Shown here in pieces: positions 18,801-27,273 of a stretch of 37,456 nucleotides of DNA. The first letter of the stretch is position 1, and every line of letters starts with the position of its first letter. The DNA comes from Candidatus Mediterraneibacter intestinipullorum. Its GTDB lineage: Bacteria; Bacillota; Clostridia; Lachnospirales; Lachnospiraceae. The stretch is from NCBI GenBank assembly GCA_019118665.1, contig DWYM01000102.1, positions 1 to 37,456 on the forward strand. The letters run 5' to 3'. The position numbers and the translations under genes were made by a program. The notes beneath the pieces are model-generated. The model saw only the letters and a list, made by a program, of their open reading frames with translations. It made no database searches and was not told where the DNA came from.

Positions 18801-19108
18801 ACACAGATGGCGAAGCCACAGGCACCTTTACTGTTGTGGAAAAACCGGCAGAACAATCCCAACCGACAGAGCCGTCTGATTCAACGCAGCTGTCTCAGTC
18901 GACTCAATCGGACCAAACGGCTCAACCGATTCAAACGACTCAACCGGACCAAACGGCTCAACAGGACAGGACAGCCAGCCGGAACAGCGCTTCCCCTTCT
19001 ACCGGGGATGATCTTCATGGAACGTTTCTGATGATGCTCATGCTGATTTCCAGCGGCGCGGCAGTCGTGCTCGTAATGAGGAAAGCGGGGCGCAGAGGAA
19101 GGAGATGA
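15836..19108 (+). pseudogene. C-terminal part of the interrupted LPxTG-type surface protein
   Basis: 1090 codons in the same frame as the upstream fragment. The GTG at 15836 has no ribosome binding site, so it is not a convincing independent start. The order is: rest of the DUF6273-like domain (ALLWPLS, WWLRSPGYYVDHAAY, GVRPAFYLN), several Ig-like repeats with DKTxP and ASDELSGVA motifs, a helical region near residues 720-900, a Thr/Gln/Pro-rich stalk and a sorting signal (SPSTGDD, hydrophobic helix, RKAGRRGRR). Apart from the single upstream TAA the frame is open, so the lesion is recent or the stop is an artefact. The intact protein would be wall-anchored by sortase and perhaps bind host or diet glycans or proteins; the ligand is unknown. 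Confidence 0.75.
18859..18965 (+). repeat. Thr/Gln/Pro-rich stalk repeats
   Basis: A low-complexity stretch encodes repeating TQPDQTAQ-like units. The 16-nt string GGACCAAACGGCTCAA occurs twice, 33 nt apart. It forms the wall-spanning stalk just before the sorting signal and may vary in length between strains. Confidence 0.6.
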
Positions 19109-19221
19109 GGTTTCGGTCTTTGCAGCGCCGGTCCGGGGTTTAGAATGCTTTTTTACCTGGGGAGGTTCTATGCCTTAAAATATTACTCCAAATTCGGGAA
19201 TAAAAATAAAGAAATCATAAA

Positions 19222-19264
19222 CTGGCACTCGATGCTTGACATGGCTAATAACTCTTGCTATATT
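19222..19264 (+). promoter_or_regulatory. clpB promoter with degenerate CIRCE-like element
   Basis: TTGACA at 19236-19241, a 17-nt spacer and TATATT at 19259-19264 form a strong sigma-A-type promoter about 100 nt before clpB. Overlapping the -35 box, CTGGCACTC-N9-CATGGCTAA (19222-19248) matches the HrcA operator TTAGCACTC-N9-GAGTGCTAA at 13 of 18 half-site bases with the exact 9-nt spacer. The right half is poor. The promoter call is solid; the CIRCE call is tentative. The 257-nt gap before clpB holds nothing else I can support. Confidence 0.6.
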
Positions 19265-19365
19265 ACTAGTAGAACACGGAAGATTCATCGTGTTTATCCG
19301 TATGCCGGAAAGCAGAAACAGATTTTTTGAGCGTTCCACGCATAGGTATGAAGGAGGAAATCGCC

Positions 19366-21969
19366 ATGAATATCAATAAATTTACGCAAAATTCATTGCA
19401 GGCTGTCCAGAACTGTGAGAAGATCGCCGCGGACAACGGCAATCAGGAGCTGGCGCAGGAGCATCTGCTCTGCGCCCTGCTCACGCAGGATGACAGCCTG
19501 ATCTTAAAATTACTTGAAAAAATGAGCATCCAGGGGCAGCTTTTTATCAACAGAGTACAGCAGGCGATCGATAAGCGCCCAAAGGTTCAGGGCGGTCAGG
19601 CTTATGTGGGTCAGGATCTCAATAACGTTCTCATCCACGCGGAAGATGAAGTGAAGCAGATGGGAGACGAGTATGTGTCCGTGGAGCATCTGTTTCTTGC
19701 CCTGTTAAAATATGCGAGTAAAGATATGAAGCAGATTTTCCGTGAGTTTGGAATCAGCCGGGAGGGATTCCTCCATGCGCTGTCCACGGTCAGGGGAAAC
19801 CAGAGGGTGACCAGCGACAACCCGGAAGCGACCTATGATACGCTGAATAAATACGGTCAGGATCTTGTGGAGAGGGCGAGAGACCAGAAGCTGGACCCGG
19901 TCATCGGACGTGACGAAGAAATCCGCAACGTGATCCGCATCCTTTCTCGTAAGACGAAGAACAACCCGGTGCTCATCGGGGAGCCCGGCGTCGGAAAGAC
20001 AGCGGTCGTGGAAGGTCTTGCCCAGAGGATCGTCAGCGGGGATGTGCCGGAAGGACTGAAGGAAAAGACCATATTTTCCCTTGATATGGGAGCTCTTGTG
20101 GCAGGCGCGAAATACCGGGGCGAGTTCGAGGAGCGTTTGAAAGCCGTCCTTGAAGAAGTGAAGAACAGCAACGGCAGGATCATCCTGTTTATTGATGAAC
20201 TGCATACTATAGTGGGGGCCGGGAAAACTGACGGCGCCATGGACGCGGGCAATATGCTAAAGCCCATGCTGGCAAGGGGTGAGCTGCACTGTATTGGCGC
20301 CACCACACTGGACGAATACCGGCAGTATATTGAAAAGGACGCTGCCCTTGAGAGGCGTTTCCAGCCGGTCATGGTGGATGAGCCGACCGTGGAGGACGCC
20401 ATCTCGATCCTGAGAGGGCTGAAAGAGCGGTACGAAGTGTTCCACGGCGTGAAGATAACGGACAGCGCTCTCGTGGCGGCTGCGACATTGTCCAACCGTT
20501 ATATCTCTGACCGTTTTCTGCCGGATAAGGCTATTGACCTGGTAGACGAGGCGTGCGCCCTCATCAAGACGGAGCTGGATTCCATGCCCACAGAGCTTGA
20601 CGAACTGAGGCGGCGCGTTATGCAGCTTGAGATCGAAGAAGAGGCGTTAAAGAAAGAGGACGACCGTCTGAGCCGGGAGAGGCTGGAGCACCTGCAGGAG
20701 GAGCTTGCCGGGCTGAAAGAGGAATATGCGGGCAAAAAAGTACAGTGGGAGAATGAAAAGACCTCTGTGGAGCGTGTCCAGAAAATCCGTGAGGAGATCG
20801 AGCAGGTCAACAAGGACATCCAGAAAGCACAGAGGGAGTATGACTTGAACAGGGCGGCGGAACTCCAGTACGGAAGGCTGCCTCAGTTACAGAAACAGCT
20901 CGAAGAAGAGGAAGAGAAGGTAAAGGCAAAAGACCTGTCTCTTGTCCACGAGGCTGTGACGGATGAGGAGATTGCCCGCATCGTGTCTCGCTGGACCGGT
21001 ATCCCTGTGGCAAAACTAAATGAGAGCGAGAGAAACAAGACTCTCCATCTGGCGGATGAACTGCATAAGAGAGTGATCGGACAGGACGAAGGCGTGGAGC
21101 TTGTGACCGAGGCGATCATCCGGTCAAAAGCGGGCATCAAAGATCCCAGCAAGCCCATCGGTTCTTTCCTGTTCCTCGGTCCTACCGGCGTGGGCAAGAC
21201 AGAGCTTGCCAAAGCGCTTGCCCAGAGTCTGTTTGACGATGAGAACAACATGGTCCGCATCGACATGAGCGAGTACATGGAGAAATATTCTGTGTCCAGG
21301 CTGATCGGAGCGCCTCCGGGATATGTGGGGTACGATGAAGGCGGTCAGCTTACCGAGGCGGTGCGGAGGAAACCCTACTCTGTCGTATTGTTCGACGAGG
21401 TGGAGAAGGCGCACCCAGATGTGTTTAACGTGCTTCTCCAGGTGCTGGACGATGGGCGTATCACAGATTCCCAGGGGCGCACCGTGGACTTTAAAAACAC
21501 CATCCTTATCATGACCTCAAATATCGGTGCGAACTATCTGCTGGAGGGTATCCGGGATGACGGATCTATTGATGAGAACTGTCAGGAAATGACCATGAAT
21601 GACCTGAGAGCGCATTTCCGTCCGGAGTTTTTGAACCGGCTGGATGAAATAATCATGTTCAGGCCATTGACGAAACAGGATATCCGTGCCATTATTGATT
21701 TGTTGATAGCAGATGTGAACCGGCGGCTTGAGGAGAAAGAACTTAAGATCGAACTGACGGAGGCCGCGAAAGATTTCGTGGTGGAAGGCGGGTACGATCC
21801 CATGTACGGCGCAAGGCCGCTGAAGAGATATCTGCAGAAGAATGTGGAGACACTTGCCGCGAAGCTGATCCTTGGCGGAAATGTAGGCAGGGAGGACGTC
21901 ATACTGGTTGATGCTGCAAAAGGCAGGCTGACTGCCAGCGTGAAGGGACAGATCACTGCCTCAAAATAA
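19366..21969 (+). CDS. clpB: ClpB disaggregase (Hsp100 AAA+ chaperone)
   Basis: 867 residues from the ATG at 19366, preceded by AAGGAGG; a 13-codon longer frame lacks a site. The order is classical: Clp N-domain ([20 protein letters not shown]), first AAA+ module with Walker A GEPGVGKT and ILFIDELHT, long coiled-coil middle domain (roughly residues 390-520, [20 protein letters not shown]), second AAA+ module with GPTGVGKT and [15 protein letters not shown], then the C-terminal region [14 protein letters not shown]. There is no ClpP-binding IGF loop visible in the expected place, and the coiled coil is of ClpB length, so this is ClpB rather than ClpC or ClpE. It works with DnaK to rescue aggregated proteins in the cytoplasm. 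Heat-shock control is suggested by the upstream element. Confidence 0.95.
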   Translation: MNINKFTQNSLQAVQNCEKIAADNGNQELAQEHLLCALLTQDDSLILKLLEKMSIQGQLFINRVQQAIDKRPKVQGGQAYVGQDLNNVLIHAEDEVKQMGDEYVSVEHLFLALLKYASKDMKQIFREFGISREGFLHALSTVRGNQRVTSDNPEATYDTLNKYGQDLVERARDQKLDPVIGRDEEIRNVIRILSRKTKNNPVLIGEPGVGKTAVVEGLAQRIVSGDVPEGLKEKTIFSLDMGALVAGAKYRGEFEERLKAVLEEVKNSNGRIILFIDELHTIVGAGKTDGAMDAGNMLKPMLARGELHCIGATTLDEYRQYIEKDAALERRFQPVMVDEPTVEDAISILRGLKERYEVFHGVKITDSALVAAATLSNRYISDRFLPDKAIDLVDEACALIKTELDSMPTELDELRRRVMQLEIEEEALKKEDDRLSRERLEHLQEELAGLKEEYAGKKVQWENEKTSVERVQKIREEIEQVNKDIQKAQREYDLNRAAELQYGRLPQLQKQLEEEEEKVKAKDLSLVHEAVTDEEIARIVSRWTGIPVAKLNESERNKTLHLADELHKRVIGQDEGVELVTEAIIRSKAGIKDPSKPIGSFLFLGPTGVGKTELAKALAQSLFDDENNMVRIDMSEYMEKYSVSRLIGAPPGYVGYDEGGQLTEAVRRKPYSVVLFDEVEKAHPDVFNVLLQVLDDGRITDSQGRTVDFKNTILIMTSNIGANYLLEGIRDDGSIDENCQEMTMNDLRAHFRPEFLNRLDEIIMFRPLTKQDIRAIIDLLIADVNRRLEEKELKIELTEAAKDFVVEGGYDPMYGARPLKRYLQKNVETLAAKLILGGNVGREDVILVDAAKGRLTASVKGQITASK

Positions 21970-22031
21970 GATCCCGATCCTCTGCGGCAGTACGAGGATG
22001 CAGCGGCAGTGCGAAAGGACGGATACGTCAG

Positions 22032-23315
22032 ATGGCGCCCATTATCTTTCATATTGATGTGAATTCGGCTTATCTGAGCTGGACTGCGGTGGAACAACTG
22101 AAGAACGGAGCTAAGGTGGATCTGCGCGAGATACCGGCGATCATCGGCGGGGACCAGAAGTCCCGCCATGGCGTGGTGCTCGCCAAATCCCCCGAGGCGA
22201 AAAAATATGGCATCCGCACAGGGGAACCTGTCGCGAATGCCTTTCGTAAGTGCCCGAACCTTGCCATGTATCCTCCGGATCGCAAGATGTACCGGGAGAA
22301 AAGCAGGATGCTCATGGAATATCTTCGGACATTTACGAAAGAGATCGAGCAGGTTAGCGTGGATGAGTGCTATATGGATTTTACGTCCATTGCGGACCGG
22401 TACCATTCTCCGGTGGATGGGGCGCTGGAAATCAAGGATGGGATAAAAGAGCGGTTCGGCTTTACAGTGAATATCGGCATCTCCACCAACAAGCTGCTTG
22501 CGAAGATGGCGTCGGATTTCCAGAAGCCCGACCGGATACACACTCTCTTTCCCGAGGAGATACAGATGAAGATGTGGCCCCTGCCCATCGGGGAGCTGTA
22601 CATGGCAGGCCGCTCCAGCGTGGAGACGCTGAAAAAGCTGGAGATCAACACGATCGGAGATCTGGCCCAGGCAGATCCGAGACTCATCATGCTCCATCTG
22701 AAAAGCCATGGGAAGATGCTGTGGGAATTTGCCAACGGCAGAGGCGCGGATGTGATCCAGGCAGAGCCGGAGGAGGCAAAAGGCATCGGTAATTCCACCA
22801 CTCTCAGGGAGGATGCGGAGACAGAGCAGGAAGTGTACGCTGTCTTTGAGGAGCTGGCTCGAAGTGTGGGAGGACGGCTGAAAAAGGCGTGGAAGAAAGC
22901 GGGCATGGTGAGCATGGAGATTAAATACCATGATTTTCGCACTGTCTCACATCAGATGCAGCTCGAAAAGCCGTCCAATGATACAAAGCGACTGCAGGAG
23001 ACCGCGTATAGCCTGTTCCTTGAGGTGTGGAGCGGAGAGCCGGTGAGGCTGCTGGGGATACGGACGTCAAAGCTGTCGGATGAGTCGGAGCCGGAGCAAA
23101 TTTCCATTTTTGACCTGAAGCCGCCCGAAGAGCCGGATGAAAAGCATAAACGTTTGAAAAAAGCCATGGATGAGCTCAATGCCAGGTTTGGCGATGGCGC
23201 GGTCGTGAAGGCAAGCCGGATGAAAAAGGATGTCAACACATTGAAAAAGGGCGGCAATACACTGAAAAAGGAAAGCGTTAGAGGAAATGATGCTGATGAA
23301 GGAAAAAAACTATAA
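22032..23315 (+). CDS. dinB: DNA polymerase IV (Y-family)
   Basis: 427 residues. Y-family catalytic acidic residues are visible: Asp9 in FHIDVNSAYLSW and Asp111-Glu112 in SVDECYMDF. The steric-gate region, GGDQKSRHGVVLAKSPEAKKYGI in two parts, thumb helix-hairpin-helix (LKKLEINTIGDLAQADP) and little finger (GIGNSTTLREDAET) are in order. The C-terminus contains a beta-clamp-binding-like QISIFDL. It makes error-prone translesion copies of damaged templates. The last 40 residues are Lys rich with a duplicated NTLKK motif, an extension beyond the clamp-binding peptide. It lies 62 nt after clpB and overlaps the acyltransferase start. No LexA box could be picked out in the short spacer. Confidence 0.92.
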   Translation: MAPIIFHIDVNSAYLSWTAVEQLKNGAKVDLREIPAIIGGDQKSRHGVVLAKSPEAKKYGIRTGEPVANAFRKCPNLAMYPPDRKMYREKSRMLMEYLRTFTKEIEQVSVDECYMDFTSIADRYHSPVDGALEIKDGIKERFGFTVNIGISTNKLLAKMASDFQKPDRIHTLFPEEIQMKMWPLPIGELYMAGRSSVETLKKLEINTIGDLAQADPRLIMLHLKSHGKMLWEFANGRGADVIQAEPEEAKGIGNSTTLREDAETEQEVYAVFEELARSVGGRLKKAWKKAGMVSMEIKYHDFRTVSHQMQLEKPSNDTKRLQETAYSLFLEVWSGEPVRLLGIRTSKLSDESEPEQISIFDLKPPEEPDEKHKRLKKAMDELNARFGDGAVVKASRMKKDVNTLKKGGNTLKKESVRGNDADEGKKL

Positions 23316-24309
23316 TCTGGAGCTGATCCGGATGGTGTCGTTTGTTCTTGTGATCGTCATTCATGTGACGAATTATTTCTGCCGGGCATATGGGGAGATC
23401 TCCCGGGGAGAGTATCTGTTCTCGCTTGTCCTGGACACGGCGGCAAGAGTCAGTGTCCCCTGTTTCTTTATGATATCGGGAGCCCTTCTGCTGGGGCGGG
23501 ATGAGCCGCTGCAAAAGCATGTCCGCAGACTGTTAAGGTTCCTGGCCGTACTGATCGTGTGGAGCGCGGTTTATTATTTGTGGAACAGATTTTATATGAG
23601 AACCTCCTATGATATGAGGAATATCCTGTCGGATCCGGTAGAGGAGCATCTGTGGTACCTGTATGCGATGATACCGATATACCTGGTCCTGCCGTTTCTC
23701 CAGACGATGTGCAGGGGGATGAGCATGAAGCTGGAGAAGGTGTTTCTGGCAGTGATCACATTTGCAGTGGTCATAAACTTCCTGCTTGGCCTTGGGGGAC
23801 AGGAGCTGTATTATGACGTACCGCTGGTCGGTGACAGATGCTATGTGTATTATATGTTTGCGGGATATTATCTCTATAAATACCGGAAACATATCCCTCT
23901 TGGCCAGAAGCAGGCCCTTGTCATCTGTCTGCTGAGTCTGGCTGCGGATGTGGCGGTAACGCTGGGAGTGACTGTAAGCCAGGGCGATCATTATGAGGGA
24001 GCCCTCACATATGAAAACATTTTTATAATCCTGGCTTCGGTGACATTTTTCCTGTTTATGCTCCGGCTGGGGAAGGGGCGTCTCCGGCTCGGAGAGCGGG
24101 GGCGGAAGGTGACCGATCTGTTCTGCGCATGTTCGTTTGGCATTTATCTCATACATATCCTGTTTCTGGATAATTATAAAAAATATGCGGAAGCGGAGGA
24201 CTTGTCCGCGTGGATCGCTGTGCCCCTGCTGACAGCGGGCATCACGGGAGTGTCTTTCGCCTGTGTGTGGGTGATGAGACGGTTCGCGCCCGGGAGAAAG
24301 ATAACTTAA
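23287..24309 (+). CDS. Acyltransferase-3 family membrane protein
   Basis: 340 residues with about ten hydrophobic segments, the size of the acyltransferase-3 (OatA/NodX-type) membrane domain without an extracellular SGNH domain. The N-terminal NLELIRMVSFVLVIVIHV carries the conserved Arg and the His expected in the first membrane helix, followed by RVSVPCFFMISGALLL. Such proteins move acyl groups, often acetyl, across the membrane onto surface glycans, peptidoglycan or lipids. The acceptor is unknown. ATGs at 23287, 23290 and 23296 all share the AGAGG site; 23296 (MKEKNYN) has the better spacing. It overlaps dinB by 29 nt, and the lysozyme gene follows 69 nt later. Confidence 0.82.
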   Translation: MMLMKEKNYNLELIRMVSFVLVIVIHVTNYFCRAYGEISRGEYLFSLVLDTAARVSVPCFFMISGALLLGRDEPLQKHVRRLLRFLAVLIVWSAVYYLWNRFYMRTSYDMRNILSDPVEEHLWYLYAMIPIYLVLPFLQTMCRGMSMKLEKVFLAVITFAVVINFLLGLGGQELYYDVPLVGDRCYVYYMFAGYYLYKYRKHIPLGQKQALVICLLSLAADVAVTLGVTVSQGDHYEGALTYENIFIILASVTFFLFMLRLGKGRLRLGERGRKVTDLFCACSFGIYLIHILFLDNYKKYAEAEDLSAWIAVPLLTAGITGVSFACVWVMRRFAPGRKIT

Positions 24310-24360
24310 GGCAGAAAAGATAACTTAGGACAGAAAAGATAACTACGAGAGAAGATAATA
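24295..24360 (+). repeat. Tandem 18-19 nt repeat between acyltransferase and lysozyme genes
   Basis: Three copies of AGAAA(A)GATAACTTAGG-like units lie at 24295-24312, 24313-24331 and 24332-24349, with a partial fourth (AGAAGATAATA) to 24360. The first copy includes the last codons and stop of the acyltransferase gene. The array is purine and A rich and ends at the lysozyme ribosome binding site. It may be slippage-prone sequence or a spacer that tunes expression. Confidence 0.7.
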
Positions 24361-24378
24361 ATGGAGGAAAAGGACACT

Positions 24379-25302
24379 ATGGGAGTATTAAGAGTGATCG
24401 ACGCATCATCCCACCAGGGGAGTATGGACCAGGCGGCAATGGATTTTGACGCGCTTATTGTAAAAGCAACGGAGGGGACATCCTATGTCAATCCCTATTG
24501 TGACGGAGAGTTCCAGAAGGCGCTGGAACTGGGGAAAAAACTGGGCGTGTACCATTTCGCGCGCAATGCCAGCGGGAACAGCGCCCAGGCAGAAGCGGAT
24601 TTTTTCATACAGAATACGCAGAACTACATAGGAAAAGCCATTCCGGTCCTTGACTGGGAGGATACGGATACATCGAATGTGACGTGGGCGCTCGAGTGGC
24701 TGCAAAGGGTGGAGAAGGCATACGGCTGTAAGCCCCTTATCTACATGTCCGAGTCCGTTGTAAACTGCTATGACTGGTCAGCGGCAGCGGCAGGGGGCTA
24801 TGGTCTGTGGTGCGCGAAATATGCGGACTATATCCCGGATTACAACTGGGATATGGCAGGTGCGGGACCGGCCCCCTCTGTGAAATGGTGGCCCGTGGCT
24901 GCGCTCTGGCAGTGGACGTCTGTGGGGCGTCTGGATGGGCATGAGGGGAATCTGGACTGCTCTGTGTTCTATGGAGACCGAAAGGCATGGGATCAATATG
25001 TGGGAGGCATGGAGACCGTGCAGTCTGTCCCGCCTGCATTTGGCAGAGCACTGCCGGAACAATCCACGCTTGAGCTGGCGGAAGCGGTCATGAAGGGTGT
25101 GTATGGAAATGGGGATGAGCGCAGAACGGCTCTGGGCTCCAGATACGGCGAAGTCCAGGATATGATCGATCACGTTGCGTCCGCGTCTGTTGACACACTG
25201 GTAAATGAAACGCTGGCGGGAAAATACGGCAACGGAGAGACAAGGAAGATCGTTCTGGGCGCAAGATACGCTGCGGTGCAGGAACGGATCAACAATCAAT
25301 AG
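24379..25302 (+). CDS. GH25 lysozyme (endolysin-like) with Cpl-7-type repeats
   Basis: 307 residues from the ATG at 24379. An upstream in-frame ATG at 24361 is itself part of the GGAGG ribosome site, so it is unlikely to be used. The N-terminal 200 residues are a glycoside hydrolase 25 domain: RVIDASSHQG (Asp8), KATEGTSYVNPYC, GVYHFARNAS, and VLDWED with Asp92 and Glu94, the catalytic pair region. The C-terminus holds two Cpl-7-like wall-binding repeats (VMKGVYGNGDERRTALGSRY and LAGKYGNGETRKIVLGARY). It cleaves the N-acetylmuramyl-glucosamine bond of peptidoglycan. It has no signal peptide, as in phage endolysins, so release would need a holin, lysis or an unknown route. No holin is adjacent. 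Confidence 0.9.
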   Translation: MGVLRVIDASSHQGSMDQAAMDFDALIVKATEGTSYVNPYCDGEFQKALELGKKLGVYHFARNASGNSAQAEADFFIQNTQNYIGKAIPVLDWEDTDTSNVTWALEWLQRVEKAYGCKPLIYMSESVVNCYDWSAAAAGGYGLWCAKYADYIPDYNWDMAGAGPAPSVKWWPVAALWQWTSVGRLDGHEGNLDCSVFYGDRKAWDQYVGGMETVQSVPPAFGRALPEQSTLELAEAVMKGVYGNGDERRTALGSRYGEVQDMIDHVASASVDTLVNETLAGKYGNGETRKIVLGARYAAVQERINNQ

Positions 25303-25312
25303 ACCAGAAGGA

Positions 25313-25341
25313 CTGGCAAATCTTTAGAATTTCTTTATAAT
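25313..25341 (+). promoter_or_regulatory. Promoter of the DedA-glycosyltransferase operon
   Basis: CTGGCA at 25313-25318, a 17-nt spacer and a perfect TATAAT at 25336-25341 lie 64 nt before the DedA start. The -35 box matches consensus at 4 of 6 positions. A palindrome follows within the predicted leader. Confidence 0.6.
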
Positions 25342-25362
25342 CTTCTATCAGCCTCCTTAAGA

Positions 25363-25382
25363 TTTACAGGCTATCCTGTAAA
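25363..25382. promoter_or_regulatory. Palindrome in the dedA leader, candidate operator
   Basis: TTTACAGG-CTAT-CCTGTAAA is a perfect 8+8 inverted repeat located about 15-35 nt after the predicted transcription start and just before the ribosome site. It lacks a T run, so it is not a standard terminator. It could bind a dimeric regulator, perhaps the response regulator of the same operon, or form an RNA hairpin. Confidence 0.5.
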
Positions 25383-25404
25383 CAGTGAAAGGGGGCTGTA
25401 TTTT

Positions 25405-25914
25405 ATGTCAATTCAAGAGCTTACTGATTATTTTATCCAATATGGCGCTTTTTTCATCTATCTGATCGTACTGTTAGAATATCTGAACCTTCCGGGATTT
25501 CCCGCCGGGGTCATCATGCCCCTTGCCGGCATCTGGGCGGCAAGAGGAGAGATCAGCTTTCCCCTTGTAATGCTGCTCACCGTGGCGGCGGGACTTACAG
25601 GGAGCTGGGCGCTGTACCTGCTGGGAAGATACGGCGGAGGCAGGGTGCTGGGATTTTATTTTAAGAAATTTCCCAAGCACCAGCCGATGATAGAAAAGAA
25701 GATGGAATTTCTAAGACAGAGGGGCTGTACCGGGGTGTTTGTGAGCAAGCTGCTCCCCATGGTCAGGACGCTCATCTCGATCCCGGCGGGGATGGTCAGG
25801 ATGAATTTTACAAAGTATACACTCAGCTCGCTGGGAGGGATATTTCTCTGGAACCTGGCTTTTGTGGGTGCAGGATATTTCTTTGGCGACGCGGCGATCG
25901 AGTTCTTTATATAG
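25405..25914 (+). CDS. DedA family membrane protein
   Basis: 169 residues with about four to five hydrophobic segments. It shows the DedA/SNARE-associated pattern: LEYLNLPGFPAGVIMPLAG near the N-terminus, the glycine-rich LTGSWALYLLGRYGGGRVLG, then KLLPMVRTLISIPAGMVRM with the conserved Arg, and a terminal membrane helix. DedA proteins are linked to lipid-carrier or phospholipid translocation across the inner membrane and to resistance to cationic peptides. It is somewhat shorter than the roughly 200-residue average. It heads a cluster with a glycosyltransferase, an acyltransferase and a two-component pair, which supports a role in membrane lipid or undecaprenyl-phosphate handling. The next gene starts 24 nt downstream. 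Confidence 0.88.
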   Translation: MSIQELTDYFIQYGAFFIYLIVLLEYLNLPGFPAGVIMPLAGIWAARGEISFPLVMLLTVAAGLTGSWALYLLGRYGGGRVLGFYFKKFPKHQPMIEKKMEFLRQRGCTGVFVSKLLPMVRTLISIPAGMVRMNFTKYTLSSLGGIFLWNLAFVGAGYFFGDAAIEFFI

Positions 25915-25938
25915 ATGACACAGAAGGAGGCTAGGGGT

Positions 25939-27273
25939 ATGAGGATCGCGATGCTGACAAATAATTACAGGCCGTTTGTGGGCGGCGTGCCGATCTCGGT
26001 GGAGCGGCAGGCGCAGGAACTGGTGAAGCTGGGGCATGAGGTGACGGTTTTCGCTCCATATTATGGGGATACGGCGTCTGAAAGGGAAGAGATGCTCCGT
26101 GCGGACGCGGCGGCCCCGGAGAGGGTGGTGCGTTACCGGGCACAGACAAGGAAAATGGACAACGGCATGGTCTATCCGGCATTATTTCCGTCTGAGATCA
26201 TCCGGGCGTTTGAGAATGAGACGTTTGACTGCATCCATGTGCATCATCCCATGTTTGTCGGGCCGCTGGGGGTAAAGCTGGGGAGAAAATATAGGATACC
26301 GGTCATCTATACATGTCATACACGCTATGAAGATTATCTTCATTATATCCCCCTGCTCCGCATAAACAGCGACAGTTCGAATATCAGGAAAAAAGCCGTG
26401 GGATGGATCAGGAGAAAAGTGATCCCATCCTATATGAGATGGTTTGCAGACCAATGCGATCTGGTGCTGGCTCCGTCAGCGGGGATGCAGCGGGTGCTCA
26501 GAGGCTATGGGATGACCAGCCGTTCAGCCGTATTCCCTACAGGACTGGAGGAGCGCTTTTTCCAGACAGATGAGAGCCGGGCGCAGGAGATACGGAAGCA
26601 ATACGGAAAAGGGAAAAAGCATCTTCTTATCACAGTGTCCCGCCTGGAAAAAGAGAAGAATTACGGATTCCTTTTGAGAGGGATCGCGGATATCCGCCAG
26701 CGCATCGGAGATGATTTTCATGTGCTGCTCTTAGGAGAGGGCAGTCAGGAATCAGAGCTGAAGGTGAGGACTTCTCTCCTGGGAATCCGGGATATGGTCA
26801 CGTTTGCGGGAAATATTCCGAATGAGGAGGTCAGAGATTATCTGGCAGCAGCGGACCTCTTTCTGTTTGCGTCCACGTCTGAGACACAGGGGATCGTGCT
26901 GGCGGAAGCATTTGCGGCGGGTACGCCGGTTGTTGCCGTCCGGGCAGTCGGGACAGATGACATTATAGAAAACGGAGTGAACGGATTTCTCACGGATGAA
27001 AGAGAATCCGAATGGGCTGACCGCGCGGCGGAAATTCTCTGCGGAGATAAGATGGAAGAAATGAAAAATGCTGCGAGAGCGTCTGCCGAAAATTACCGTT
27101 CGTGCAGGCTTGCCATATATGAGGAGATGCTCTACAATCAATGTATCTGTGAAAAACTGGCAGAGGGCAGAAGAAGCGCGTGGATCAGCGGATCACAGCA
27201 GGACGGAAAGGAAGAGGTGCGTTATGAGTCTGAGGAAGAATGCGGAGAACATTCTGCAATGGCTGTTCACTAA
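25939..27273 (+). CDS. GT4 family glycosyltransferase, probably glycolipid-forming
   Basis: 444 residues from the ATG at 25939 with AGGAGG upstream; an eight-codon longer frame exists. It is a GT-B fold enzyme. The N-terminal part has MLTNNYRPFVGGVPISVERQ and HVHHPMFVGPLGVKLG. The C-terminal nucleotide-sugar domain has VSRLEKEKNYGFLLRGI, GEGSQESEL, VTFAGNIPNEEV, and the retaining EX7E motif SETQGIVLAEAFAAG. This arrangement resembles diacylglycerol alpha-glucosyltransferases of Firmicutes that make membrane glycolipids or lipoteichoic acid anchors. The neighbouring DedA and DUF374 genes agree with a membrane-lipid acceptor. Donor and acceptor are not proven. The last 50 nt overlap the acyltransferase gene. 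Confidence 0.85.
   Translation: MRIAMLTNNYRPFVGGVPISVERQAQELVKLGHEVTVFAPYYGDTASEREEMLRADAAAPERVVRYRAQTRKMDNGMVYPALFPSEIIRAFENETFDCIHVHHPMFVGPLGVKLGRKYRIPVIYTCHTRYEDYLHYIPLLRINSDSSNIRKKAVGWIRRKVIPSYMRWFADQCDLVLAPSAGMQRVLRGYGMTSRSAVFPTGLEERFFQTDESRAQEIRKQYGKGKKHLLITVSRLEKEKNYGFLLRGIADIRQRIGDDFHVLLLGEGSQESELKVRTSLLGIRDMVTFAGNIPNEEVRDYLAAADLFLFASTSETQGIVLAEAFAAGTPVVAVRAVGTDDIIENGVNGFLTDERESEWADRAAEILCGDKMEEMKNAARASAENYRSCRLAIYEEMLYNQCICEKLAEGRRSAWISGSQQDGKEEVRYESEEECGEHSAMAVH

Noticed and set aside
19145-19330. A 61-codon open frame before clpB
   Set aside because: No ribosome site, no recognisable features, and it spans the clpB promoter. The region is better explained as regulatory DNA.
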